Part shown: positions 10,100-21,897 of the stretch, piece by piece
Layout: each line of letters opens with the position of its first letter
Position numbering within the stretch: position 1 is the first letter of the stretch
Assembly (NCBI GenBank): GCA_033807775.1
Contig: CM066321.1
Location: 47,472,555-47,536,554, forward strand
DNA from: Saussurea involucrata
Lineage: Eukaryota; Streptophyta; Magnoliopsida; Asterales; Asteraceae
DNA length: 64,000 bases
Direction: 5' to 3'
Notes under the pieces: model-generated
Told to the model about the DNA's origin: nothing
Database searches by the model: none
What the model saw: the letters and a program-made list of their open reading frames with translations, nothing else
Program-made: the position numbers and the translations under genes

Positions 10100-10776
10100 T
10101 CTGGTCAAATCATCAGAGCCTCTGACATCCATCTCAAAGCTCTGACAGAGTAGTTAGGTGGTTCATGTCAACAGAGCTTCTGATGTCTACCTCAGAGCTC
10201 TGCTAGCATAGTTTTTCAATATTTTCTTGTTTCTCTCAGAGTTTCAATTATGTCTATCTAAAACTCTCTTGTTCATAGTTATCTTCATAAATCTTTTCAA
10301 AAGTTGCACATGTTAAGGGGGAGTTCAAAAGTTAAATATGTGAATAAGCAATTATGTCTCTGAACTTATACTCAAAATCAGGTCTCTAATATTTCATCAG
10401 AGCCTCTGACATAATCATCAGAGCTCTGTGACTTCTTTGAGAAACTTCAGTTGTATTAGTTCTCTGATTATTTTCCTCATCAGAGATAGGGTTTGCAAAT
10501 ATATTTGGTAAAGGTGAAACATGAAATGGGATCATTTATGAGTATCAGAGGAGGTCACTCATCAAAACCAAGTGCGGGTTATTTCTGAGCCTCAACCACA
10601 TGTCACCTGCTAAATGTTAACTGTGACGGTTCCTTCTTAGAAACGTTGTCAGTTCCAATAACACATGGCCTTTTTTTATTGGATACTTGACCACTAGCTG
10701 TAACCACGACTCAAATCAGACGTTCCACTACCTGACACTCAAGTACCCTCCAACGTTATCTCAGAAATCCCTCGAG
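10100..10776 (+). other. Spacer between pol and third ORF, element B
   Basis: Non-coding. It contains about a dozen copies of TCAGAG/CTCTGA between 10110 and 10560, several as the double palindrome CAGAGCTCTG. A purine tract (AAGGGGGAG, 10316-10324) resembles a polypurine tract lying far upstream of the terminal one. Extra PPT copies are reported for Sireviruses. Confidence 0.6.
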
Positions 10777-10784
10777 TATAAATA
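10777..10784 (+). promoter_or_regulatory. TATA box of the element B third ORF
   Basis: A clean TATAAATA lies about 117 bp upstream of the ATG at 10901. The sequence between is a C/A-rich, ATG-poor leader typical of plant 5' UTRs. Together with the analogous box in element A it suggests an independent transcript for the third ORF. Confidence 0.55.
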
Positions 10785-10900
10785 CCCATTTGAAAACCCT
10801 TTTCATTCTTTACGATCACTTAACCTTTAAAAACCTGCAAAATTCCCTCTCTTCAAGCAATCAAAAACCCTTGTGTTCTTCGATCCCAAAACCTGCAACA

Positions 10901-12585
10901 ATGGCTCAACAACACTCTGCAGAATCTAGCCGAATAGTGCCTGTCGATCACATCGAAATCCAACCCTACGCCTTCAATGACAACAACTACAGACTCGACA
11001 TTAACCCTGGACTCTACGAGCCTCTGTAACATGTCATTTTGGAATTCTTCCATCGATCTGACTTGGTTCATGCCCTTACAAAAGCTGACAACAATATGCC
11101 AATGGTCTTTGTGCAATAATGGTGGACCACCTGTTAGTACGTAGAAGAAAGAAATGGTATCATTGGAAAGGTGGATGCTGGAAACAATAGAGGAGCGGGA
11201 ACAGTTCGTATTCGCCCCAGAACCATCCAGAGGATCTTTGAACTCAAAACCCCTGCAGAATTAGGAATCCCTGCTTATGAAGTACCCCCTGAACAACCAA
11301 TCCTCTTTGAATTCATTCGATTTCTGGGATATAATGAATCTCTTGCCAAACTCAGTGCTTTCAAAAGAAGTCGACTACCACCCCTATGGAACTTCATGTT
11401 CTCAGCCCTGAATAAAACCCTCACCTACAAGTATGGCAGCTTATGCAGGTCTCTTCTTCCAGAGGAACTTCCTCATAGGTGATACGGTCTCTTCTTCCAG
11501 AGGAACTTCGATTATGCCTCTATCATCTATGAGGAACTTCTAACCACTATCACCAGCAAGAACAACGCTCTTGCAAGGGGGAAGCTTGTGGGAGTTGACA
11601 AGAACCTGAAAACCATACGTTTTCCCAGAGTCATAAGCCTGGCCATAAGAGTTGCATTCGACATACTGTAACTCACTCAACAAGGAGCCCCAGCTCCTGG
11701 ATCATGGCATCTTTCAGGCCTACTATCTCTGGTACGTATCCCTCAACTTGTAGAGTCCCAAGGACAATGCTTAACTCGATCCATCCAAATCACTTAGCCA
11801 TTCGCAACTATAGACACGTTGCTCAACCTCAAGAGCCTGAGGTGAGATCCCCAACGTACCTAGGTCCTGAGCCCAGAGTCAATTTGCCGAGTGATAAGGA
11901 AGAAGATGACGAAAGACCAGAGGTAAGAGTACTCTCAGAAAGGTCTACCTCAAAGAGAAAATTGGAGAAGGAAGAGGTAGATGATAGAGCACCCACAGAG
12001 GGAGCTGTCATAGAGGGAGCAGTAGAAGCCCCAGAGGGAGGAGTAGAGAGTCTGTCCTCCTCTGAGAGCAGTGAGTCTGAGAGTGAGAGTCTTGAGTCTT
12101 CTAGCCCCTTAGAAATCGAGAGAATGGAGAGTTTAGAAAAGGTTGTTCCTAAGAACACACATGTGCGTTTTAGGACACCAACCCCAACTCCCAGTGCAAG
12201 TACATAATTTGTCCATGGTGATCTAGACCCTATGGACATTGAAACAGAGGTGCACACCTCGAACCTTAACCAGCCTATCCAATCAGAGGCAACTCTTCAT
12301 GCCTCTGAGATGCACAGAACGGGGAAGCTATTTTTAATAGTAATGTCCATTCGCCCCAAGACATTGATAGGACCCATTCACACGATGATGCCTCTGTTGC
12401 TCATCTCACAAAAGAGGAACAACTTAGGTCTCTTGGTAATTTTCGATTTACCCGTAGAGATTGTCTATCTCAGAGACAATATGAAAGCTTAGTCTCACAA
12501 GGATTGGATTTCCTAGATCGCAATGTCAATTCTCACGTTTACTTCAATCTCTCAGATTCTGAGGATGAGGGACCTGAAGTAAACA
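10901..12585 (+). pseudogene. Third ORF of element B, 5' part
   Basis: Starts at ATG 10901. In-frame stops occur near 11027, 11118 and 11133 and at 11480; a frameshift lies near 11780; a stop lies at 12205-12207; another shift is near 12330. The middle (about 11200-11480) contains an Arg-, Leu- and Pro-rich domain resembling the element A third ORF, with an FxRFLGY-type motif. The second half is very acidic, with repeated Ser-Glu (12050-12120). Reading is cut at 12585 by the LTR insertion and resumes in phase after 21902. No domain of known function is recognised. Confidence 0.7.
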
Positions 12586-15398
12586 TGTAACACCCCGGTC
12601 TTTGAAAGGTATCGGTCTTTTACGATAAATAAGAAAAATAGGATTTTTGATTGAATTCTACAATTTATTGTCTTGTTGGATGGAGAATTCAAATACGAAT
12701 CCAACGGGCCTTTCCGGAGCGAAAACGGAGCTAAAACGAAGAAGTTATGACCAAAACAGTGATCGGGAAACCAGGGTCATGTAAACGTCTGCATGGTGCA
12801 TGTGAACGTCCACATTAAGTGGAACTCCACGAGTGCTTCCGCGGAAGCAGCAGAAAGTTGGTCGGGTGCAGGTGGACGTCCGTATAGGACTCCGCGGACG
12901 TCCGCATTATGTCAGATGTGATTTTTCACCTTTTTCACCCTCAACCCTCCCTCCTCTCTCTCATACCTTTTATAAACCAAATTAAATCTGATCCTTCTCC
13001 TCTCCCACTCGATTTTCCCTCCCCAAAACCCTAAATCATCCATTTTCTCTCTTTCATCTCCCTTTTCATCAAGAACACCAAAGTTGGTTTGATGAATCAA
13101 GCTCCTGAGGTTCCAAGGCTTCAAGATCTTCATCTTCTTCATCATTTTCCACCATTGTTGAGCTAGCTTGGGGTTTTCTTAAAATACCCATTAGCTCATC
13201 TTCACTTCCTAAACCTTTATTTTGGTAACCTCAGAGATGTTTTGTTGGTGGATTCAAGTTGTGGTAAAGGTAACCTTTTCTTTTCCTCATCTAAAAAATT
13301 AGGGTTTTGGTATTTTGGTGGTTTTGGATGTTTTATATTGGGGGAAACGATTCTAAGTGTTTGGGGATGATAACTTATGGTTGGAAACTTATGGATCTAG
13401 GTTTTTGGAAGATTTGACTTGAAGATGCAAGTTTCTTCAAAGGAGCTTACGTTTGGGGAAAATCTACATTTAGCCTAAATCTAGCATGGTGAGTTCAAGT
13501 TGATTTGTGAAAACGTTGTACATGCCAAAAATGTTATTTTCCAAGTATTTGTGTGTTTTACTTGAAATTATCAATTGTTGAGTTATTTGATAAGTTTAAC
13601 CTTTTTTAAATGTTTAACTTTATAAATTGTGTAAAACACCCATATTTAGGATTTTGGGATATTTTAATATGTGGAAATCATAAAAATGTCCTTAAATGAT
13701 TTCTAGCTCAATTAGAGCTTATTCAATGGTTTAATCATGATTGGTGTAATTGATTTTCATAAACCATTTGAGAAAAAGGCACGTTTTCGCATCATGAGTC
13801 ATTTTGAGAACTATATGAGTATGAGTCCATTTTGGAAAACCCATTTGTATTAATCCGTGACGAGGTTTGGGTTAATGACGATTTTGTGGTATATGTTTAC
13901 CTAAACAATGTTTAAATGCATTTCATATTTTGAGGACAGCTATTTATGGGTCTAATGGGTTTTGAGCATTTGCTCGGTGTTGACTTTGAGGAAGTCTTGG
14001 GGACATTTTGTCCGGTTTTGATTGCTCAATGTGGAGTCTTATTTATGGTTTGCATTTATTGCAACATATTGCATATCATTGCACGTTATTGATATTTACA
14101 TGCTTGGGTGTGTTAGTCATTCCGGGATATGCATGTTATTATAGACTATGTTGCATTGGATCCATATGCACGTAAGTCAGTCTTTATTTGATGGTCTACT
14201 GGGTGTCGCGGGATTGAACCGGGCCTCATGTTCTATGACCTTACTTTTCAAGAGTACACTAGGAGGGCTGAGTCCGGTTGAGCTGTAAGATTGATTTACG
14301 GGCGTTTATGACCTTCGCCATGTCTGGGCAATGCCATGGTTGTATCCCTGCTTGTGCCGAGCCTTTGGTGGTATTCTTAGTAATATTCCGCTAAGGTCAG
14401 CTGTCTCTTTGGGTGTGTCTTGAAAGGCGTCGTATGGGACACTTGGGCTTTTATGCAGTGAAGTGTCGTACGATTAACATTGTTTGAGTGGCATACTTTT
14501 GGTTTCATCCACTCTCAATGGATACGGGTCTTCCCCGTCGTTGGCCAACCTTACTTGGGATCTTATAATGTCCTTGTTTTATTATTGTTGGTCTTATAAG
14601 TTTGACTGCGGTTGGATAACTTTAATATTAGATTCCCCTCCATGTATATTAAAGTGTAAATGAAGCAGGTCATTTCCATATTTATGGTATTTGGACTTCA
14701 TTACATTTTACGTTCGCGTGAGTATTGGTTCGTATCATGTTTTCGATGAAGTATTATATTTAAATGGATTGTTCTTCCATGATTTACGGGTTGAGTATTT
14801 TGTCGTCAACCGTATTTGAAGGTTTTGCATAATATAGATTTGTTCACGTATTGAGTGAGATTGGATTGGAATTCATTTTGGAAAAACGCTTTATACCTTT
14901 TAGGAACTTTTCTCATGGATTTTGGGTGCTTTGGAAAATGAGTCGTTTATATCCTTTTTGTAAACTCTTTTGGAAATCATAATCTATGTTGCAAACTTTC
15001 ATTTAAAGAATTATTTAAATCATGCTATAAACTCTTGAACTCACTAGGCGTTAGCCTAACCCTTTTTATTTGTCGGCATGTGCAACAGGTTCAGGTTGGG
15101 AGTAGTTCTAGTGACACATGTGAAAGGTCGTGTGATAGTAAAGTGCTCGAGAGGTGAATAGCTTAAGTGATGTTTTCCGCGTTCATCTTTGGGATTAGCA
15201 ACTTGTATTTGGGTTAAGTAACACCCGATGTGGTTCAGTCTTTGTAATGAGACTTGAATTATATATATTGTTTGAGGTTAATCATAGATCTTAATTTGAG
15301 ATGTTTCACATGTTGAATTGTAGGGAGAAATCCTATTATTTTGGATGCATTGTCGAAAATTTTATTTAGTTGCTCTTTCCAAATTCCAGAGTGTTACA
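12586..15398 (+). repeat. 5' LTR of the LARD-like element (2813 bp)
   Basis: Starts TGTAACACCCCGG, ends GTGTTACA. It matches 19115-21897 along its whole length with scattered substitutions and small indels. A TATA-like TTTTATAAA near 12967 is followed by a CT-rich leader. The upstream U3 part holds decayed copies of a GGACGTCC-centred motif (12785-12912). Confidence 0.93.
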
Positions 15399-18300
15399 AG
15401 TTGGTTTCAGAGCATAAGTTTGAGTGAATTAGGTGTTGATTTTGGATACCTAGACTCAAACTAGCGTTCTTTTAAGTAAATTAAAGTGAGATTCACCCTT
15501 AGGCACTTTAAGATACGATGTCTTGAGGACGATGGAGTTGCTAGAAACGAGAATCACGTTGAGAATAGCAAGGGTAATCATGTACGGTGAACCTACTAGT
15601 TACATGTGCATACTTGAACTACTGTAATGTGATGACCGTTGGGGTAGTGAAGAAGTTTCTAAGCGAGTAGTCGTTGGAAAAGATTGGCGATTTTTGTATT
15701 AGTCACTTAGGGTGACAATAAGCATGATATTTGCTTTAAGTTGACCGTTTCGGGTCGAAGTTGATGGTCGGATTAGAACCATACACTTATTGAAACGACT
15801 TTGATTCGAGGAGAAACCATAAGGTTAATCGAGGTAATTCCCAACTTTGCCTTAAGAGGTTTGAGCATCCGGATGACGGTAGTGTGACCGGAGGGATTTG
15901 GAGGAGTATGGGTTGAGACGTTGAGTGCCGACTAAGTTATGCACAAAATTTATTTTTAAAATAAATTGCATCAATTATTTCTTGTGTTTCAAATCATCAT
16001 GTGGATTGTGTTACAAAATCTCGGAAAAACGTTTAGCACACACAAGATTTTAAATCATGGTTTTGAACATGCACAAAATTATTTTATTGCGGGAGTTGCA
16101 AACTTCGTCCAAGACTTGTTGTATTTTGTTATTGTCCAACGTTACTTTCGGATACAGTGATATCCATATTTTAATGATGTTTCAGATGTTGGGCAAGTAA
16201 CTACGGCTTATGACTTTAACATTGGATCTCTTCCACATATGTTAAGGTTTGGACGGAAAGTTATCTTCCATTATGTCTATGTAAAGTCATTTTGGAAAAT
16301 TTATTTAATGCAAGTTTGTTGATCAATGTTGTTTATATGGTATTACAACAAAAAAGTGGATTTTCGGAATTTTGACGTTTTAGTCATGATTTTGCTTATT
16401 GCAATTCGATTTTTGGAAGCGAAAGGTTTGGTGCCATTTCGTTGACTTGAGGTCATTGAGTCCCATTGAGTTTCATAGAGTTTCGGTCTTACGATGTTTT
16501 GTGTCGCGTGAGTGCAATTTCATAATGTGCATACTCCATTTATTATGTGGGAATTTATGAGTTATGTTGGGCATTTTGTCCTACTCGGGTTTTGTTGGAA
16601 AATATTATTTTATGCCATAAGACAAAACCAAAAGGGATGAGTTTTGGAACTTTGGTGTCGCGTAACTTCTCTTTCAAAGATCTGTGTTAACACATATTTT
16701 GTTGCAACTTGTTCAGTGTATGGATTGATTTATACGCGACGTAAGTAATGCATGAAAGAACATCTTGATAGTATTTCATAACAATTTGCTTATTGCGCTT
16801 TCGGTTAATTGATTATTTCATTATCATTTCATGCAAATGCATTATATTGACCTGGTGGTACGCATAGCTTGGTAACCATTACCTCTCGACATTTAGATAA
16901 ATGGATCGTGAATGAAAATGTTTTATTAACTCATTGCATAAATGAAGGCCATTTGGTCAACGTATGTTTTAGTGTTGTGAGGATCATGCATGGTTTACTA
17001 TACGTTACATTTTGAAAACAAGAATGTGTGAGTCGTTGACATTTGACCAATTTTGGTTCGATGAACATTTTGGAAAATTGTAAACCTTTTGCTTTTGGAG
17101 AAAAGGTGTATTTTGAGTGTTTAATAAGTAAATTTTAATCCTCGATATTTTGACGTTTTGTATTACAAGTGAAAAGACTCTTTAGTGTAAATGCTCCGCG
17201 ATGGGGATTTTGGAAGGATCATTTGTCTCAACCTAGAGTGCGTGAAACTATTTAAATTTTTGGCACATTAATGCGCACTGTTTGTATGATTCGAAATTTA
17301 AAGTCGATTTAAACCCTTTTTGGTGTCAACCAATTACAAGCACTTATTTTCTCCTAAGTTTTGGGAAAATACATTGAGGTGTGAGTCTTGTCAAAAATGT
17401 TTTACTCCTATGTCATTATATGACTAAGCGAGAAAATTTAGAGATTTGATTAAAGAATTTCATCTTCTGCAATTTTCTTATGAACCATCTAATGCATGTT
17501 ATTTCATTCCAAGAAAAAAAAACTAATAGGAGAGTGTTACAAGTTTGCATGCATACTCCAATTTGAGATTTCCTCATGATGTTTTAGTCGATATCTCTAA
17601 ATGATGAAAACGTATTGATTTTGTCTTTAAACTTGGATCTGACACAAGTCATTTTATGTTTTGACCAAAGTGTACTTATGAATCGTTTCATCGTTTTTGT
17701 GAAATAAACTGACGCGCACAAAGTTTGTTGGTGAACCTTGTTCCATGCCATTTTATGGTTAAAAAGAAATTTTTGGAGTTGAATGTCGTTTAAACTTCTT
17801 TTGAAGTACGTGCCAACCTTTTGTTGCACACTATTTAAAGTAGGCAGTTACTTTACGTGCATAACCATGAATCAATCCATACTAGGACCGTAGCGGTTCA
17901 TTTCAAATAAGTTGTTTATTACGCTTTTGCGTTTTGTTAATAATCTAAACTGCAATGAAATAGTTTTCAATATGATTTTCATATGTGGGACGAGCGTGTC
18001 CATTTTCGCGCAACTACCGAGTTGATAGTGGTAGTTTTTATGTGTACGATTAATTTGATATGAAAACCTCTGTGTTGAAAACTTCTATAAAAAGTTTTTG
18101 ATTGGCATATTTGTTAAATAATTCACTTGAGAACCTTGAACTCATTAGGACCTTGGAAAGGTTAAGTAACCCCGGTTAAGAGTAAGTGTGTAGAACTTCG
18201 ACTATGAAAAGTTGGGTGTTTCGACGCGTGATGGTGCTTTAGGCTGGATGGTATCGATGGCAGAGTCGATGTATTTGTTGTAACTGAAGGATTAGATTCG

Positions 18301-19114
18301 TGGTATCATATTTTGAAGTTAGTGTAACCGTTTTGGCGGCAACCCTGTTTTGGGTCTTGGACAATTTTCGCATGAAAGACCCTTTAGACACAGTATTGAT
18401 AACCCTAGTTTTGTGGGAATGCTCGGCGAACGGAACTCGTGTGTGGAGTTCTGTTAGAGTTCAAAGCTTGGTGGTATGACTAGGTGTCAACCTTTTGGGT
18501 TCGAGGTCGAGAACCGTTAGCGTATTTGGACGTTGTAGTTCGATTTTTAAAGAAATAATGATGACAGTTGTAGTAATCTTAAAATGCTCAATTGTGATGA
18601 GTAGATTTGGTGGGATAACTTCCTTGTGTGGTAAAAGAACCTGTCGGTTTGATGATTAATGTTGGGGCGGATTCTTGGAATTGTATAATCGATGGGTCAG
18701 TGATAACCGTAGGTCTTGGAGTCTTTTAAGGCTCGTTGGAATTAAACGACAGTTAGCAGTAGGAACAATCGGAATTCGGAGATTCTGTTGGGTTCGATAG
18801 TGAACAAACCATGGATCGATTTAGAGTCTGGAACCGCAATCGGGTAAGTATGGAACATCTAAGGTTGGGAGACAACCGAAGTTGTCTGATCTGGAGTCAC
18901 TCCAGTGGATGGAACGTTCACTTGGACATAAGTACAGTGTGCGTGAGAGGACAATGTTGGTAAGAATTTGCTTGAAGTTTGTCATAGCAGTCTGCGTGAG
19001 GGAATTTAGATTCCAGTTGGAAGCTGATGGAACATGGTCGGCTTTGAGTTGGTTAGCCTTTGGTTGTAAAGGATCTAGATTTCGAGGACGAAATCTCTTT
19101 AAGGTTGGGAGGAT
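15399..19114 (+). other. Internal region without genes, LARD-like element
   Basis: 3.7 kb with no ORF above about 90 codons and no gag, protease, RT or integrase motif in any frame that I could see. It is T-rich, with recurring phrases such as TTTTGGAAAA. The 3' end (19081-19113) is a purine-rich stretch, GAGGACGAAAT then AAGGTTGGGAGGA, typical of gypsy polypurine tracts. Confidence 0.8.
15402..15413 (+). promoter_or_regulatory. Primer binding site, LARD-like element
   Basis: TGGTTTCAGAGC lies three bases after LTR1. It differs by one base from the usual tRNA-Met complement TGGTATCAGAGC, probably a later mutation. Confidence 0.8.
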
Positions 19115-21897
19115 TGTAACACCCCGATCTTTGGAAGGAATCGGTCTTTTATGATAAATAAGAAAGATAGGATTTTGGATTGAATCCTAGATTTTATGGT
19201 CTTGTTGGATGGAGAATTCAAATACGAATCCAACGGGCCTTTCCGGAGCGAAAACGGAGCTAAAACAAAGAAGTTATGACCAAAACAGTGATCGGGAAAT
19301 AAATCGGGAAACCAGGGTCATGTGGACGTCCGCATGGTGCATGTGGACGTCCGCATTAAGTGGAAGTCCGCGAGTGCTTCCGCGGAAGCAGCATAAAGTT
19401 GGCCGGGTGCAAGTGGACGTCCGCATAGGACTCCGTGGACGTCCGCATTATGTCAGATGTGATTTTTCACCTTTTTCACCCTCAACCTTCCCTCCTCTCT
19501 CTCCTACCTTTTATAAACCAAATTAAATCTGATCCTTCTCCTCTCCCACTCGATTTTCCCTCCCCAAAACCCTAACTCATCCATTTTCTCTCTTTCATCT
19601 CCTTTTCAAGAACACCAAAGTGGGTTTAATGAATCAAGCTCCTGAGGTTCCAAGGCTTCAAGATCTTCATCTTCTTCATCATTTTCCACCATTGTTGAGC
19701 TAGCTTGGGGTTTTCTTCAAATACCCATTAGCTCATCTTCACTTCCCAAACCTTTATTTTGGTAACCTCAGAGATGTTTTGTTGGTGGATTCAAGTTGTG
19801 GTAAAGGTAACCTTCTCTTTTCCTCATCTAAGAAATTAGGGTTTTGGTATTTTGGTGGTTTTGGATGTTTTATATTGGGGAAACGATTCTAAGTGTTGGG
19901 GGATGATAACTTATGGTTGGAAACTTATGGATCTAGGTTTTTGGAAGATTTGACTTGAAGATGCAAGTTTCTTCAAAGGAGCTTACATTTGGGAAAAATC
20001 TAGATTTAGCCTAAATCTAGCAAGGTGAGTTCAAGTTGATTTGTGAAAACGTTGTACATGCCAAAAATGTTATTTTCCAGGTATTTGTGTGTTTTACTTG
20101 AAATTATCAATTGTTGAGTTATTTGATAAGTTTAACCCTTTTTAAGTGTTTAACTTTTTAAATTGTGTAAAACACCCATATTTGGGATTTTGGGATATTT
20201 TGATATGTAGAAATCATAAAATGTCCTTAAATGATTTATTGCTCAATTAGAGCTTATTCAATGGTTTAATCATGATTGGTGTAATTGATTTTCATAAACC
20301 ATTTGAGAAAAATGCACGTTTTCGCATCATGGGTCGTTTTGAGAACTATATGAGTATGAGTCCATTTTGGGAAACCCATTTGTATTAATCTGTGACGAGT
20401 TTTGGGTTAATGACGATTTTGTGGTACAAGTTTACAAAAACAATGTTTAAATGCATTTCATATTTTGAGGACTATTATTTATGGGTCTAATGGGTTTTGA
20501 GCATTTGCTCGGTGTTGACTTTGAGGAATCCTGGGGATATTTTGTCCGGTTTTGATGGCTCAATGTGGAGTCTTATTTATGGTTTGCATTTATTGCACGT
20601 TATTGATATTTACATGATTGGGTGCGTTAGTCATTCCGGGGTAGGCATGTTATTATAGACTGTGTTGCATTGGATCCATAGGCACGTAAGTCAGTCTTTA
20701 TTTGATGGTCTACTGGGTGTCGCAGGATTGAACCGGGCCTCATGTTCTATGACCTTACTTTTCAAGAGTACACTAGGAGGGTTGTGTCCGGTTGAGCTGT
20801 CAGATTGATTGACAGGCGTTTATGACCTTCGCCATGTCGGGGCAATGCCATGGTTGTATCCCCGCTTGTGCCAAGCCTTTGGTAGTATTCTTAGTAATAT
20901 TCCGCTAAGGTCAGATGTCTCTTTGGGTGTGTCTTGAAAGGCGTCGTATGGGACACTTGGGCTTTTATGCAGTGAAGTGTCGTACGATTAACATTGTTTG
21001 AGTGGCATACTTTTGTGTTCATCCACTCTCAATGGATACGGGTCTCCCACGTCGTTGGCCAACCTTACTTGGGATCTTATAATGTCCTTGTTTTATTATT
21101 GTTGGTCTTATACGTTTGACTGCAGTTGGATAACTTTAATATTGGATTCCCCTCCGTGTATATTAAAGCTTAAATGAAGCAGAGCATTTCCATATTTATG
21201 GTATTTGGACTTCATTACATTTTACGTTCGCGTGAGTATTGGTTCGTATCATGTTTTCGATGAAGTATTATATTTAAATGGATTGTTCTTCCATGATTTA
21301 TGGGTTGAGTATTTTGTCGTCAATCGTATTTGAAGGTTTTGCATAATATAGATTTGTTCACGTATTGAGTGAGTTTGGATTGGAATTCATTTTGGAAAAA
21401 CGCTTTATTCCTTTTGGGAACTTTTCTCATGGGAAAATGAGTCGTTTATATCCTTTTTGTAAACTTTTTTGGAAATCATAATCTATGTTGCAAACTTTCA
21501 TTTAAAGAATTATTTAAATCATGCTATAAACTCTTGAACTCACTAGGCATTAGCCTAACCCTTTTTATTTGTCGGCATGTGCAACAGGTTCACGTTGGGA
21601 GTAGTTCTAGTGACACATGTGAAAGGTCGTGTGCTAGTAAAGTGCTCGAGAGGTGAATAACTTAAGTGAATTTTTCCGCATTCATCTTTGGGATTAGCAA
21701 CTTGTACTTGGGTTAAGTAACACCCGATGTGGTTCAGTCTTTGTAATGAGACTTGAGTTATATATATTGTTTGAGGTTAATCATAGATCTTAATATGAGA
21801 TGTTTCACATGTTGAATTGTAGGGAGAAATCCTATTATTTTGGATGCATTGTCGAAAATTTTATTTAGTTGCTCTTTCCCAATTCGAGGGTGTTACA
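19115..21897 (+). repeat. 3' LTR of the LARD-like element (2783 bp)
   Basis: Starts TGTAACACCCCGA, ends GAGGGTGTTACA. It keeps four clean copies of GTGGACGTCCGCA (19320-19450) that are partly mutated in LTR1. A TATA-like TTTTATAAA lies near 19509. Both LTRs share a long T-rich U3/R region without coding potential. Confidence 0.93.

Larger units (their letters stand above)
12586..21897 (+). mobile_element. Non-autonomous LTR element (LARD-like), 9.3 kb
   Basis: Flanked by the perfect 5 bp duplication AAACA (12581-12585 and 21898-21902). It has two long LTRs (TGTAACACCCC...GTGTTACA), a primer site after LTR1 and a polypurine tract before LTR2. No protein domain is found in the 3.7 kb between. 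LTR ends, primer site and PPT context look like the Tekay/chromovirus branch of Ty3/gypsy, so it was probably mobilised by an autonomous relative. It is inserted in the third ORF of element B and has one insertion history, with no visible internal nested element. Confidence 0.9.

Noticed and set aside
18882..19526. Open frames of 90 and 105 codons on the plus strand
   Set aside because: They lie in the internal end and LTR of the LARD-like element, have no family resemblance, and the second is broken in the paired LTR.
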